Source: Modestobacter lapidis
GTDB taxonomy: Bacteria > Actinomycetota > Actinomycetes > Mycobacteriales > Geodermatophilaceae
Assembly: GCA_019779905.1 (NCBI GenBank)
Contig: JABAKE010000002.1
Span: 1 to 64,000, forward strand
Direction of reading: 5' to 3'
Length of the DNA: 64,000 nucleotides
The position numbers were made by a program, and so were the translations under genes. Positions 15,680 through 25,555 of the stretch are shown piece by piece. Position 1 is the first letter of the stretch, and the number at the start of each line of letters is the position of its first letter. The notes beneath the pieces are model-generated. The model was not told the DNA's origin. It searched no databases and worked only from the letters and a program-made list of their open reading frames with translations.

Positions 15680-16642
15680 CTCGCAGCTTTCGTGTCGACG
15701 CCCGCTCCCGACGACCCGCTCTCCGTCCTGGAGGTCGGCGACCGCCCGGCCCCCGAGGCGCCCGACGACTGGACGACGATCGACGTCAAGGCCGTCTCGC
15801 TCAACCACCACGACCTGTTCAGCCTCCAGGGCATCGGCCTGCCGCAGGAGCGGATGCCGATGATCCTGGGCACCGACGCGGCCGGGCTCGACCAGGACGG
15901 CAACGGGGTCGTGGTGCACGGCGTCGTCGCCAGCCCGGGCTGGAGCGGTGACGAGACGATGGACCCCAAGCGGTCGCTGTTCTCCGAGCTGCACCAGGGG
16001 ACGATGGCCGAGCAGGTCGTCGTCCCCGAGCGGAACGTCGTCCCCAAGCCGGCCGAGCTGTCCTTCGCCGAGGCGGCCTGTCTGCCCACCGCATGGCTGA
16101 CCGCCTACCGGATGCTCTTCGTGCGGTCCGGCCTCCGCCCCGGCTCCACCGTGCTCGTGCAGGGCGCCAGCGGCGGCGTCGCGACGGCGCTGATCAAGCT
16201 GGGCAGCGCGGCCGGCTACCGGATGTGGGTGACCGGCCGCAGCGAGGAGAAGCGGGCGGCCGCCCTCGCGCTCGGCGCGGACCAGGCCTTCGAGACCGGT
16301 GCCCGGCTGCCCGCCCGGGTGGACGGCGTGATGGAGACCGTCGGCGAGGCGACCTGGTCGCACAGCATCAAGTCGCTGCGGCCCGGCGGCGTGGTCGTCA
16401 CCTGCGGCGCCACGACGGGCTTCAACCCGGGAGCCGAGCTGAACCGCGTCTTCTTCACCCAGCTGTCGGTGGTCGGCTCGACCATGGGTACCCGCGACGA
16501 GCTCGAGTCGCTCATCCAGATGTGCCGGATCACCGGCGTCCGGCCGCAGATCGACGTCGAGCTGCCGCTGACGCAGGCGGCGGAGGGCTTCGCCCGCATG
16601 CACGAGGGCCGCACCGCCGGGAAGATCGTCTTCACCGTCTGA
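15677..16642 (+). CDS. zinc-binding/MDR family alcohol dehydrogenase or quinone reductase
   Basis: A 321-residue medium-chain dehydrogenase. The N-terminal GroES-like fold (VKAVSLNHHDLFSLQG, ILGTDAAG) is followed by a Rossmann domain with VLVQGASGGVATALIKLG as the NAD(P)-binding loop. The structural zinc cysteines of classical ADHs are absent, so it is closer to the quinone-oxidoreductase-like or 'zinc-binding dehydrogenase' MDR group. Substrate unknown. It is a single gene convergent with lepA. Confidence 0.85.
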   Translation: MLAAFVSTPAPDDPLSVLEVGDRPAPEAPDDWTTIDVKAVSLNHHDLFSLQGIGLPQERMPMILGTDAAGLDQDGNGVVVHGVVASPGWSGDETMDPKRSLFSELHQGTMAEQVVVPERNVVPKPAELSFAEAACLPTAWLTAYRMLFVRSGLRPGSTVLVQGASGGVATALIKLGSAAGYRMWVTGRSEEKRAAALALGADQAFETGARLPARVDGVMETVGEATWSHSIKSLRPGGVVVTCGATTGFNPGAELNRVFFTQLSVVGSTMGTRDELESLIQMCRITGVRPQIDVELPLTQAAEGFARMHEGRTAGKIVFTV

Positions 16643-16655
16643 CGGCGGCCGCCGT

Positions 16656-16676
16656 CCCGCGCCGCACCGGCGCGGG
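16656..16676. terminator. bidirectional hairpin between MDR gene and lepA
   Basis: CCCGCGCCG-CAC-CGGCGCGGG is a perfect 9-bp stem with a three-base loop, placed between two convergent genes. A second perfect palindrome, GACGGCGGCCGCCGTC, spans the MDR stop region (16641-16656). Confidence 0.6.
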
Positions 16677-16746
16677 GCGGCGTCCCCCGGCACCGTTCAG
16701 CGCGCCGCGGCGAGCCGCCGTTCGATCTCCGGGGCGACCCGGTCCC

Positions 16747-18585
16747 TCACTTCTTGGTGGGCTCCGCGTTGGAGAGCGCGGCCACGAAGGCCTCCTGGGG
16801 GACCTCGACGCGGCCGACCATCTTCATCCGCTTCTTGCCCTCCTTCTGCTTCTCCAGCAGCTTGCGCTTGCGGGTGATGTCACCGCCGTAGCACTTGGCC
16901 AGCACGTCCTTGCGGATGGCGCGGACCGTCTCCCGGGCGATGACCCGGGAGCCGACAGCCGCCTGGATCGGCACCTCGAACTGCTGGCGCGGGATCAGCT
17001 CGCGCAGCTTGCCGGCCATCATCACGCCGTAGCTGTAGGCCTTGTCCTTGTGCACGATCGCGCTGAACGCGTCGACGGCCTCGCCCTGCAGCAGGATGTC
17101 CACCTTGACCAGCTGCGACTCCTGCTCGCCGGCCTCGGCGTAGTCGAGGGAGGCGTAGCCGCGGGTGCGGGACTTCAGGGCGTCGAAGAAGTCGAAGATG
17201 ATCTCACCGAGCGGCAGGGTGTAGCGGAGCTCGACCCGGGACTCCGACAGGTAGTCCATGCCGGTCAACGAGCCCCGGCGGCCCTGGCAGAGCTCCATGA
17301 TCGCGCCGGTGTAGTCGCTGGGGGCGATCAGCGTGGCGTTCACGATCGGTTCGAACACCTTGTCGATCTTGCCCTCGGGCCAGTCGCTGGGGTTGGTGAC
17401 GGTGTGCTCGGTGCCGTCCTCCATCACCACCCGGTAGACGACGTTGGGCGCGGTGGAGATGAGGCTGAGCCCGCCCTCGCGCTCCAGCCGCTCGCGCACG
17501 ATCTCCAGGTGCAGCAGCCCCAGGAAGCCGACCCGGAAGCCGAAGCCGAGGGCCGCGGAGGTCTCCGGCTCGTACACCAGGGCCGCGTCGTTGAGCAGCA
17601 GCTTGTCCAGCGACTCCCGGAGCAGCTGGTACTCGCTGCCGTCGATCGGGTAGAGGCCGGAGTAGACCATCGGCCTCGGGTCGCGGTAGCCGCCGAGGGA
17701 CTCCGCGGCCGGCCGGTGCTGGAGCGTGACGGTATCGCCGACCCGCGACTGGCGGACGTCCTTGACCCCGGTGATGAAGTAGCCCACCTCGCCGACGCCC
17801 AGGCTCTCGACCGGCTTGGGCTCCGGGGAGATGACGCCGATCTCCAGCAGCTCGTGGGTCACGTTGTTCGACATCATCTTGATCCGCTCGCGGCCGGAGA
17901 TCCGACCGTCGACGACGCGCACGTAGGTGATCACGCCCCGGTAGATGTCGTAGACGGAGTCGAAGATCAACGCGCGGGCGGGGCCGTCCGCGTCGCCGGT
18001 GGGAGCCGGGATCGTCGCCACGATGGCGTCGAGCAGCTCGGGCACGCCCTCGCCGGTCTTGCCGCTGACCCGCAGCACGTCACCGGGCTCGCAGCCGATG
18101 ATGTGCGCGAGCTCGGCGGCGAACTTCTCCGGCTGGGCGGCCGGCAGGTCGATCTTGTTGAGCACCGGGATGATCGTCAGGTCGTTCTCGATCGCCAGGT
18201 ACAGGTTGGCCAGCGTCTGGGCCTCGATGCCCTGGGCGGCGTCGACGAGCAGCACCGCGCCCTCGCAGGCCGCCAGCGACCGGGACACCTCGTAGGTGAA
18301 GTCGACGTGCCCAGGGGTGTCGATCATGTCCAGGACGTGCTCGGTGCCGGTGAGCTCGCCGGTGCGCGGGGTCCAGGGCAGCCGCACGTTCTGCGACTTG
18401 ATGGTGATGCCGCGCTCGCGCTCGATGTCCATCCGGTCGAGGTACTGGGCACGCATCTGGCGGCCCTCGACGATGCCGGTCACCTCCAGCATCCGATCGG
18501 CCAGCGTCGACTTGCCGTGGTCGATGTGGGCGATGATGCAGAAGTTCCGGATGCGGGCCGGGTCGGTGTTGGCGGGAGCAGTCAC
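16747..18585 (-). CDS. lepA: elongation factor 4 (LepA)
   Basis: A 612-residue translational GTPase, standard for the family. G1 is HIDHGKST, G3 DTPGHVDF and G4 LNKIDLP; the switch I segment RGITIKSQ is present, and the C-terminus has the LepA-specific [15 protein letters not shown] stretch that contacts the P-site tRNA. It back-translocates or remodels ribosomes under ionic stress. The GTG at 18585 (GTG ACT GCT CCC) with GGGAG nine bases before it fits the family start; the frame is open further upstream but encodes non-conserved sequence. It is divergent from rpsT, as in many bacteria. Confidence 0.95.
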   Translation of the reverse strand: MTAPANTDPARIRNFCIIAHIDHGKSTLADRMLEVTGIVEGRQMRAQYLDRMDIERERGITIKSQNVRLPWTPRTGELTGTEHVLDMIDTPGHVDFTYEVSRSLAACEGAVLLVDAAQGIEAQTLANLYLAIENDLTIIPVLNKIDLPAAQPEKFAAELAHIIGCEPGDVLRVSGKTGEGVPELLDAIVATIPAPTGDADGPARALIFDSVYDIYRGVITYVRVVDGRISGRERIKMMSNNVTHELLEIGVISPEPKPVESLGVGEVGYFITGVKDVRQSRVGDTVTLQHRPAAESLGGYRDPRPMVYSGLYPIDGSEYQLLRESLDKLLLNDAALVYEPETSAALGFGFRVGFLGLLHLEIVRERLEREGGLSLISTAPNVVYRVVMEDGTEHTVTNPSDWPEGKIDKVFEPIVNATLIAPSDYTGAIMELCQGRRGSLTGMDYLSESRVELRYTLPLGEIIFDFFDALKSRTRGYASLDYAEAGEQESQLVKVDILLQGEAVDAFSAIVHKDKAYSYGVMMAGKLRELIPRQQFEVPIQAAVGSRVIARETVRAIRKDVLAKCYGGDITRKRKLLEKQKEGKKRMKMVGRVEVPQEAFVAALSNAEPTKK

Positions 18586-18691
18586 AGTGCTCCCATCGTC
18601 CCACGGACTCCGCCCCGGCAGAGCGCTCGGCTCGCATCCGCGCCGGTATCCCGGCGACCCGGCCGTCCCGGTGCCTGCGCCCGGTCGCCGA

Positions 18692-18721
18692 TTGGGGGCC
18701 GCTGAGTGCGGCTGGTATCTT
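18692..18721 (+). promoter_or_regulatory. promoter of rpsT
   Basis: TTGGGG (18692-18697) and TATCTT (18716-18721) are separated by 18 bases, a sigma-70-like pair. The leader to the GTG start would be about 90 bases, long enough for translational control of ribosomal protein S20. Confidence 0.45.
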
Positions 18722-18818
18722 GTGAGGCCGGTCCGCTGATGCTCTGGCGTCGGGGACGCACGATCATCTGCAGCACTGTCAGAAGAACACCTTCCAGCGA
18801 GACATCCGAGGCTCACGC

Positions 18819-19079
18819 GTGGCGAACATCAAGTCCCAGCTCAAGCGGATCAAGACCAACGAGAAGGCGCGTCAGCGCAACGTCGCGGTCAAGTCCGCCC
18901 TCAAGACGCAGGTCCGGCGCTTCCGCTCGGCCGCCGACGCCGGGGACAAGGACGCCGCGACGGTCGCCCTCGTGACCGCCGGCAAGGCGCTCGACAAGGC
19001 CGCCAGCAAGGGCATCATCCACAAGAACCAGGCCGCCAACCGCAAGTCGGCGCTGGCCAAGAAGGTCGCGAGCCTCTGA
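18819..19079 (+). CDS. rpsT: 30S ribosomal protein S20
   Basis: An 86-residue basic protein that matches S20 throughout ([20 protein letters not shown] at the start; [19 protein letters not shown] at the end). It binds 16S rRNA early in 30S assembly. The start is GTG 18819 with GAGGCTCACGC before it. The gene is monocistronic and divergent from lepA, and is followed by a strong hairpin. Confidence 0.97.
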   Translation: MANIKSQLKRIKTNEKARQRNVAVKSALKTQVRRFRSAADAGDKDAATVALVTAGKALDKAASKGIIHKNQAANRKSALAKKVASL

Positions 19080-19124
19080 GCTCCGGGCGTCGCCGACGGT
19101 CCAGCGACCGGCGCCGCCCCCACC

Positions 19125-19160
19125 GACGAGCCCCCCTCCCGCACGGGACGGGGGCTCGTC
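19125..19160. terminator. rpsT/holA bidirectional terminator
   Basis: GACGAGCCCCC...GGGGGCTCGTC forms a stem of more than 11 pairs with an inner TCCC/GGGA, between the convergent rpsT and holA genes. Confidence 0.8.
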
Positions 19161-19203
19161 GCGTTCGCCGGCCCAGGAGACACCCGCCGGCGCACTGCCC
19201 GGC

Positions 19204-20214
19204 TCAGCGGCCGGGACGCACCCGGGCATCGCGGCCGCGGGCGGACTCGGCACGGATCGCCACGATCCGCCGCACCGCCCGTTCCAGCGCGTAGTCCGCG
19301 CTGGCCGCGACCCCCTTCACGTCGGCGTTGAGCTCGGCGGCGACCCCCATGGCCTGCTGCAGGGCGTCGATCGTCCACCCCCGCGCCTGGGCCTGGGCCT
19401 TCCGCACCTTCCACGGCGGCAGCTTCAGCGTCCGGGCGAGGTCGCCGACGTCGTTGGTGTTCAGCGAGGCCACCCGGGCCGCCGTCCGTACCCCGTCGGC
19501 CAGCGCGTCGGCGATGAGCACGTGGGCCACCCCGCGCTGCAGCGCCCAGCGCAGCATCTCCACCGACCCCGCGGTGTCACCCATCAGGACCCGCTCGGCC
19601 ACGGTGAACCCGGTGACCTCGGCCTGCCCCCGGTGGAAGCGGGCCACCGCCTCCGCGTCGATGGAGCCACCGAAGTCCGAGACCAGCTGGCCGGCCGCCG
19701 AGGACAGCTGGCGCAGGTCGTTGCCGACCGCCTCGAGCAGGGCGGTGGCCGCATCCGGGCTGATCCGCCCACCCAGCCGGCGCACCTCGTTGCGGACGAA
19801 GGCCATCCGCTCCCCCGCCGAGCTGATCTTCGGGCACTCGTCGACGGCGGCCCCCGCGGCCCTGAACGCCTTGAGCAGCGCCTCGTTCCGCTTGCCACCG
19901 GAGTGGACCACCACCAGCGTGAGGTCGGGGTCGGGCTGCGTGGCGTAGCCGACGAGCGCCTCGGCCAGCGCGGCCGCCGCCTCGTGCACCCCGAGCACGA
20001 CGACGAGCCGGTGCCCGCCGAACAGCGAGGGGGTCAGGGCGTCGGCCAGCGTGCCCAGCGCCAGGCCGGCGGCGACCAGCTCGTGCTCCTCCGAGTCAGC
20101 GTGCCGCGCGCGGATGGCGGCCCGGACGGCGGAGACCGCGCGGGCGCGCAGCAGCTCCTCCTCCCCCACCACGACCCGCAGGTGGGACGTCGGTTCCGGG
20201 GGTGCCGCTGCCAC
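19204..20214 (-). CDS. holA: DNA polymerase III subunit delta
   Basis: A 336-residue clamp-loader delta subunit. It has the family N-terminal LRVVVGEEELLRARAV and the PSLFGGHRLVVV segment. The mid-region holds LVVVHSGGKRNEALL and ISPDAATALLEAVGNDLRQLSSA, and the C-terminal bundle WKVRKAQAQARGW is present. It opens the beta clamp during replication. It starts with GTG 20214, well inside the 3' end of comEC, which runs to 20034 in another frame, so the two overlap by 181 bases. The hexamer CACCAT six bases before the GTG could give a leaderless internal transcript. Confidence 0.9.
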   Translation of the reverse strand: MAAAPPEPTSHLRVVVGEEELLRARAVSAVRAAIRARHADSEEHELVAAGLALGTLADALTPSLFGGHRLVVVLGVHEAAAALAEALVGYATQPDPDLTLVVVHSGGKRNEALLKAFRAAGAAVDECPKISSAGERMAFVRNEVRRLGGRISPDAATALLEAVGNDLRQLSSAAGQLVSDFGGSIDAEAVARFHRGQAEVTGFTVAERVLMGDTAGSVEMLRWALQRGVAHVLIADALADGVRTAARVASLNTNDVGDLARTLKLPPWKVRKAQAQARGWTIDALQQAMGVAAELNADVKGVAASADYALERAVRRIVAIRAESARGRDARVRPGR

Positions 20215-22784
20215 GTGCCCATGGTGTCACGCGGAACCGACCGTCCCGGCTCCCTCCGCGGGCCGGCGGGGCCTCGCGCCACCACCCCGGGGAGGAGTTC
20301 CGCGCTCGCGGTGGCGCGGAGGACGGCGTCGACGCCACGGACGGCCACACCCCAGTTGCCGGCGCTCCCGACGACGGCGAGGTCGCCCTGGCGGTCGGTG
20401 CGGTGCACCCGCATGCCGTCCGCGGCCAGCCAGTCCAGGAGCCGGTCGGTGGGATGGCCGTAGGTGTTGTCGGCGCCCACCGAGACCAGGGCGACGCGGG
20501 CGCCGGTGGCGGCCAGGAACTCCCGGTCGGCGTCGGCGCTCCCGTGGTGGGGCACCTTGAGCACGTCGGCGCGCAGGTCGGCCCCCGACGCGATGATCCG
20601 GCGCTCGGCCTCCGCCCCGAGGTCACCGGTGAGCAGCACCCGCACGCCGCGCTGGCTGGCCCGCACGACCAGCGACAGGTCGTTGGACTCGGCGGACACC
20701 GTGGCCGCGGCCGGCTGCGGCGCGATCACCTCGAGGTGCAGCCCGCCGACCGTGCGGTGCTCCCCGGGCCGGAGCACCACGTGCCGGCTGCCGACGGCGT
20801 GCACCGTCCGGGTGAACGCGGCGGCCCGCTCGTCGGCCGGTGACAGCGTGCCGGTGGCGATGTCACCGATCTCGCGGCCGGCGAGCGCACCGGTCAGGCC
20901 GCCGGCGTGGTCGGCGTCGAGGTGGGACAGCAACACCAGCGGCAGCCGCTCGATCCCCAGCCGGGTCAGGCACCCGTCGACCAGACCGGGATCCGGGCCG
21001 GCGTCCACCAGCACCGCCTCCCCCGGCGCGGTCGGCAGGACCAGGGCGTCGCCCTGGCCCACGTCGCAGGCGACGAGCAGCGTGGCGCCGGGCGGCCAGC
21101 CCCGGGTGGCCTGGCGCAGCGGCCAGCCGAGCAGCACGGCGCCGAGCAGGGCGGCCAGGGCCAGCGGGCGCAGCCGGGGCCAGCGCACCAGTGCCGTGAC
21201 GACGGCGGCCAGCACGACGGTGAGCAGGGCCGCCCCCGGCAGGCCCGCCGGCCAGCCGGTGGCTCCGTCGGGCACCGCCGCCGCCCGCTCGGCGACCAGC
21301 ACCAGCCAGCGCACCGGCCAGCCCGCCAGCCAGGCGAGTGCGGTGGCCAGCGGGGGTGCCACCGGGGAGACCACCGCGGCCAGCAGCCCCAGCACGGTGG
21401 CCGGGGCGACGGCCGGGGCCGCGAGCAGGTTGGCCGGGAGTGACACCAGGCTGACCACCCCGGAGAGAGCGGCCACCAACGGGGCGGTGGCCAGTCCGGC
21501 CGCGGCACTCACCGCCAGGGCGTCGGCGGCCGGCCGGGGCACGCCCCGCTGCCGCAACGCCCGTGACCAGGGCCGGGCGACCAGCACGATCGCCGCCGTC
21601 GCCGCCACCGAGAGGACGAAGCCGCCCTCGCGCGCCAGGTCCGGCTCGACGAGCAGCAGCACGCAGACCGCGGCGGCCAACGCCGGCACCGCCGCCCGGC
21701 TGCGCCCCCACGCCAGCGCCACCAGGACCACCACGGCCATCGCGCCGGCCCGCAGCACGCTGGCCCCCGGCCGGGCCAGCACGACGAAGCCGGCCAGCGC
21801 GAGCAACCCCACCGCGGCCTGCACCCGCCGGTCCACGCCGTACCGGCGCAGCGGCCAGAGGACCAGGGCGATCGCGATGGCCACGTTGGCACCGGAGACG
21901 GCAGTCAGGTGGGCGAGCCCGGCCCGGCGGAACTCCGCGGTGAGCACCGGGTCCATGGCGCGGGTGTCGCCGACCACCAGACCGGGCAGCAGCCCGGCCG
22001 GCCGCGGCTCGAGCGCACGGTCGGCGGCCCCCACCAGGCCGGCGCGCAGCGTTCCGGCCGCCTCCTGCACCGGCCCGGGCCCGGCGACCGGGATCGGCGG
22101 GGAGCGGGCCGACAGGACGGCCAGCAGGGTGTCGCCGTCCTCGGCCGGGCGGACCGCGGCCCGCAGCCACACCGACTGACCCGGGAGCAGACCCACCCAC
22201 TCCTCCGCGGGGCCGAAGACCAGCACCGAGCCGGCCGGCACCTCCGCGCCGGACACCTCCCGGACGTCGGCGGCCACCAGGACCCGGGGCCCGCCGGCTC
22301 CGGCCAGCGGGCGGGGGTCGTCGGCGAGCTCCACGACGACGGGCACGACCGCGCCCAGCTCGGCCAGCTCGGGCAGTGGGGAGGTGGCCCGGTCGGCGGC
22401 CCGCACGGCCGCGGCCGCCGACACCGCGATCGCGGCGGCCAGGCACCCGACGGCGATCGCCCGGCGGCCCGACCAGCGCGGCGACCGCCCCGCGCCTCCC
22501 CGGAGCAGGAACGCCGCCGCACCGGCGCAGCCGACCGCACACCCGCCCAGTACCCCGACGGGCAGCGACGGGGCGGCCAGGGTCAGCGCCCACACCGTAG
22601 CGGCGGCCGGCACCAGCCTGAGGTCCACCCAGGACCACCGGTCCGCCGCCCGCCGCCGCACCGGCACCTGCACCCGGGCGACGCCAGGAGCCGGCCGGGG
22701 CCGTCCGGTCCTGCTCGGCCGGGCTGTGGCGCCACCCCACCGGTGGGGACGACGGGCAGCGCGCCACCGGTGGCCGGCCGGCAT
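20034..22784 (-). CDS. comEC: ComEC/Rec2 competence membrane protein with MBL domain
   Basis: A 916-residue polytopic protein. It comprises an N-terminal hydrophobic and OB-like region, the ComEC channel core (HLTAVSGANVAIAIALVLWP onward), and a C-terminal metallo-beta-lactamase domain with HLDADHAGG (about residue 618) and VPHHGSADADREFL. It is predicted to form the DNA uptake channel. ATG 22784 overlaps the comEA stop by one base. The frame has no stop where ComEC should end; it continues about 60 residues as Arg/Trp/Pro-rich sequence through the start of holA. That tail looks like an out-of-frame shadow of holA, so the natural stop has been lost, a frameshift is present, or the long overlap is real. 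Confidence 0.88.
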   Translation of the reverse strand: MPAGHRWRAARRPHRWGGATARPSRTGRPRPAPGVARVQVPVRRRAADRWSWVDLRLVPAAATVWALTLAAPSLPVGVLGGCAVGCAGAAAFLLRGGAGRSPRWSGRRAIAVGCLAAAIAVSAAAAVRAADRATSPLPELAELGAVVPVVVELADDPRPLAGAGGPRVLVAADVREVSGAEVPAGSVLVFGPAEEWVGLLPGQSVWLRAAVRPAEDGDTLLAVLSARSPPIPVAGPGPVQEAAGTLRAGLVGAADRALEPRPAGLLPGLVVGDTRAMDPVLTAEFRRAGLAHLTAVSGANVAIAIALVLWPLRRYGVDRRVQAAVGLLALAGFVVLARPGASVLRAGAMAVVVLVALAWGRSRAAVPALAAAVCVLLLVEPDLAREGGFVLSVAATAAIVLVARPWSRALRQRGVPRPAADALAVSAAAGLATAPLVAALSGVVSLVSLPANLLAAPAVAPATVLGLLAAVVSPVAPPLATALAWLAGWPVRWLVLVAERAAAVPDGATGWPAGLPGAALLTVVLAAVVTALVRWPRLRPLALAALLGAVLLGWPLRQATRGWPPGATLLVACDVGQGDALVLPTAPGEAVLVDAGPDPGLVDGCLTRLGIERLPLVLLSHLDADHAGGLTGALAGREIGDIATGTLSPADERAAAFTRTVHAVGSRHVVLRPGEHRTVGGLHLEVIAPQPAAATVSAESNDLSLVVRASQRGVRVLLTGDLGAEAERRIIASGADLRADVLKVPHHGSADADREFLAATGARVALVSVGADNTYGHPTDRLLDWLAADGMRVHRTDRQGDLAVVGSAGNWGVAVRGVDAVLRATASAELLPGVVARGPAGPRREPGRSVPRDTMGTWQRHPRNRRPTCGSWWGRRSCCAPARSPPSGPPSARGTLTRRSTSWSPPAWRWARWPTP

Positions 22785-23743
22785 CAGACGGTGACCCGCC
22801 CGGCCAGCTCGGCGTAGATGGTCGGACCGATGCCGGGGACGTCGTCCAGCTGCGCGACGTTGGTGAAGACGCCGTGCACCGACCGGTGGTCGACGATCCG
22901 CTGGGCCAGCACCGGGCCGATGCCGGGGAGTGCGTCGAGATCGCTGACGGTCGCGGTGTTCAGGTGCAGCGGGCCGGTGGCCTCGGCACCGCCGGCCGTT
23001 CCCGCGCCGCCGGGCGCGGCGGGCACACCGACGGCGATCTGCTGCCCGTCGCTGAGCACGGCGGCACCGTTCACCCACGCCGGGTCCGCGTCCGGCAGGA
23101 GCCCGCCGGCGGCGGCCAGGGCGTCGGCGACCCGGGAGCCGGCGGGAAGGGTCACGAGGCCCGGGCGGGCGACCTGCCCCACCACCGAGACCACGAGCTC
23201 GCCGACGGTCGGTGGAGCCGGGCTGGGCGTGGGCACGGCGGACGTGCCGGCCGGCGGCGACGACGTCGCCGGGGCCATCGCGTCGACGGCGACCGGCTCG
23301 ACCTCCGGCCGGTCCGCCCAGGTCCAGCCGACGACGAGCAGCGCGGCGAGCACCCCGGCCAGCAACAGCGCCCGGGCGCCCGGCCGACCCGGGTCGAGCC
23401 GGGCCGCCCCGCCGGGGGCCCGGTGCCGGCCCAGCCCGGCGGGCAACCCGTCGTCGGGGTCGACCGGCAGCCGGCGGGCGGCCGGGCCCGGCCTCCGGTG
23501 CTCGCCCTCCCGCTCGGCGCCCGGCACGTCGGCGAGGTCGTCCGCCGCCCCGTCACCGGCGTCACGACGACCGGAGCGGTTGTCCCCGTCGCCCCCGTCC
23601 TTCGAGTCGTCCGCGTCGTCCGCGTCGCTCAGCAGGTCGTCGGGCGGGACCCAGCCGGGCGCCTGGTCGAGCTCGGCGAGCACCACCCGCAGCCGGGCCC
23701 GGATCAGGTCGGCGTCGTCGCTGCGTCGGGCGGAGGAGCGCAC
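22784..23743 (-). CDS. comEA: ComEA-like helix-hairpin-helix DNA-binding protein
   Basis: A 319-residue protein. It has a charged Asp-rich N-terminal cytoplasmic region, one membrane helix (ALLLAGVLAALLVVGW, about 124-141), a Pro/Ser/Thr linker, an SLBB domain (VSVVGQVARPGLVTLPAG) and a C-terminal tandem HhH (LNTATVSDLDALPGIGPVLAQ and TNVAQLDDVPGIG). ComEA binds incoming double-stranded DNA at the cell surface and hands it to ComEC, encoded next with a one-base overlap. The GTG at 23743 is preferred; the upstream extension is Pro/Arg-rich and unlike the family. TAACGT lies eight bases before it. Confidence 0.85.
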   Translation of the reverse strand: MRSSARRSDDADLIRARLRVVLAELDQAPGWVPPDDLLSDADDADDSKDGGDGDNRSGRRDAGDGAADDLADVPGAEREGEHRRPGPAARRLPVDPDDGLPAGLGRHRAPGGAARLDPGRPGARALLLAGVLAALLVVGWTWADRPEVEPVAVDAMAPATSSPPAGTSAVPTPSPAPPTVGELVVSVVGQVARPGLVTLPAGSRVADALAAAGGLLPDADPAWVNGAAVLSDGQQIAVGVPAAPGGAGTAGGAEATGPLHLNTATVSDLDALPGIGPVLAQRIVDHRSVHGVFTNVAQLDDVPGIGPTIYAELAGRVTV

Positions 23744-23877
23744 GCCACCGGACGTTAGGAGCGCGCCCCGGCATCCCGGCCCCACGGGCGTCGGCTGTGG
23801 ACGGGGACGCCCGTTGTGGACGGGGGGACACCACACCACGGATGCCGGGCGGGGCGGCGGCGGTGCGCCCGCCCGGC

Positions 23878-24759
23878 TCAGTCCTCCGGCCGCCCGGCGG
23901 CCTCCCCCCACCGCGGCGAGGGGTCGATGACCACCCCGACCGCGCCCGGCCCGACATGGGCGCCGATCGCCGCCCCGATCTCGCTGACGTGCAGGTCCCG
24001 GATGCCGGGCAGCCGTGCGATGAGCTGGTCGGTCAGCCGCTGCGCCCGTTCGGGAGCGGCGAGGTGGTGCACGGCGACATCGACCCGGCCCCCGTCGGCG
24101 ACGTCGACGGCGCGCTGCACGATCCGGTTGAGTGCCCGGCTGGAGGTGCGCACCTTCTCCAGGGCGACGACCTGCCCGCCGGTCACGTGCAGCACGGGCT
24201 TGACGGCGAGGGCGGTGCCCAGCAGGGCGGCCGCCGATCCGATCCGCCCGCCCCGCCGCAGGTGGTCGAGGGTGTCGACGACGAAGAACACCCGGGTGCC
24301 GGCCGCGGTGTCGCGGGCGGCCGCCGCGACCTCCTCCGCGCCGGCCCCGCCCGCCGCCGCCCGGGCGGCGGCGAGCACCGCGAACCCGCTGCCCATCGCC
24401 GCCGAGCGGGAGTCCAGCACGGTCACCAGGTGCTCCCCGACCTGGGCGGCTGCCAGCCGGGCGGCGTCCCAGGTACCGGAGAGCTCACCGGAGAGGTGGA
24501 CGGACACGATCCGGCCGGCCCCGGCCGCCAGCCGGCGCCGGTAGGCGGCCACGAAGTCACCCGGCGTCGGCCGCGAGGTCGAGACCTGCCCGCCCCGGAC
24601 GCCGAGGGCCCGGGCCACCTCGCCGGGGGTGACGTCGGTGCCCTCCCGGCCCGACCGGCCGGCCAGCACCACGTAGAGCGGCACGACCTCGACGTCGAAC
24701 TCCTCGACGAGCGCAGCCGGCAGGTAGGCCGTGGAGTCGGTGACCACGGCGACGGACAT
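23878..24759 (-). CDS. DegV family fatty-acid-binding protein
   Basis: A 293-residue DegV/FakB-type protein. The N-terminus AVVTDSTAYLP contains the conserved TDST loop, followed by TSRPTPGDF, VHLSGELSGTWDAA and DSRSAAMGSGF, the residues that hold the fatty acid carboxylate. In Firmicutes such proteins present fatty acids to FakA kinase; no fakA is near, so its role here is presumed lipid binding only. ATG 24759 follows TAGCCT by six bases, a leaderless start. The gene ends about 130 bases before comEA. Confidence 0.88.
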   Translation of the reverse strand: MSVAVVTDSTAYLPAALVEEFDVEVVPLYVVLAGRSGREGTDVTPGEVARALGVRGGQVSTSRPTPGDFVAAYRRRLAAGAGRIVSVHLSGELSGTWDAARLAAAQVGEHLVTVLDSRSAAMGSGFAVLAAARAAAGGAGAEEVAAAARDTAAGTRVFFVVDTLDHLRRGGRIGSAAALLGTALAVKPVLHVTGGQVVALEKVRTSSRALNRIVQRAVDVADGGRVDVAVHHLAAPERAQRLTDQLIARLPGIRDLHVSEIGAAIGAHVGPGAVGVVIDPSPRWGEAAGRPED

Positions 24760-24784
24760 GGCGGCAGGCTAACCGCGCGCCGTC

Positions 24785-25555
24785 TCAGGTCGTGGCGTCA
24801 GCATCCTGCGGAACCGCCGGCGGAGCCTCTTCCGGGCTGGCGCCCGCGGGTGCCACGGCGTCGCCGGAGTCGGCGCCCGACCGCCCGTACGTACCGTCGG
24901 GGCGCGGCACGCCGCCCTCCCCGGCCGGCAGCGCCACCGTGCCGTTGTGCCGCATCAGCCGCCAGCGGGACGCCTGGAACGACAGCTCGCTCCAGTTGCA
25001 GTTCCCCAGCGGCCCGAACACGCGGCGCTGGTCGACACCGAGACCCAGCAGCGCCTCCACCAGCCGGCCGGCCGTGCCGCCATGGGTCACCAGCACCGCC
25101 GCCCCGGCCGGCGGGAGATCGGCGACCGCGGCCATCACCCGGTGCGCCACCGCCTCGGCCGGCTCGCCACCGCGACCCCGCACCGGGCGCCCGGCGAGCC
25201 AGTCGGCGTACTGCTCGGGGTGGCGCGCGGCGACCTCGTCCCGGGTCAGGCCCTCCCAGGAGCCCAGGCCGTGCTCGCGCAGTCGTTCGTCGACCTGCAC
25301 CGGGACACCCAGCAGCGGGGCGAGGGCCTCGGCGGTGTCCCGGGCGCGCACCAGGTCACTGGACACCAGCACGGCGTCCTCACCGGCGAGCGCGGCTGCC
25401 AGGTACGGAGCGGTGCGGGCCGCCTGGGCGCGTCCGACGGCGTCCAGCGGCGGGTCGAGCTGCCCCTGGAAGCGGCCGCCGGCGTTCCACTCGGTGCGAC
25501 CGTGCCGCCAGACCACCAACCGGGCGACCGGCGGCGGGGCAGCGGCGTCACTCAC
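24785..25555 (-). CDS. histidine phosphatase (phosphoglycerate mutase-like)
   Basis: A 256-residue branch-1 histidine phosphatase. The RHG motif is in VVWRHGRTEWN, the second catalytic patch is REHGLGSWEG, and VLVTHGGTAGRL holds the second histidine. The C-terminal ~45 residues are low complexity. Its gene overlaps rsfS by four bases (GTGA) and so belongs to the nadD-rsfS operon, a conserved actinobacterial arrangement. Related enzymes include glucosyl-3-phosphoglycerate phosphatase of mycobacteria, one plausible role. Family membership is firm, substrate is not. Confidence 0.85.
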   Translation of the reverse strand: MSDAAAPPPVARLVVWRHGRTEWNAGGRFQGQLDPPLDAVGRAQAARTAPYLAAALAGEDAVLVSSDLVRARDTAEALAPLLGVPVQVDERLREHGLGSWEGLTRDEVAARHPEQYADWLAGRPVRGRGGEPAEAVAHRVMAAVADLPPAGAAVLVTHGGTAGRLVEALLGLGVDQRRVFGPLGNCNWSELSFQASRWRLMRHNGTVALPAGEGGVPRPDGTYGRSGADSGDAVAPAGASPEEAPPAVPQDADATT

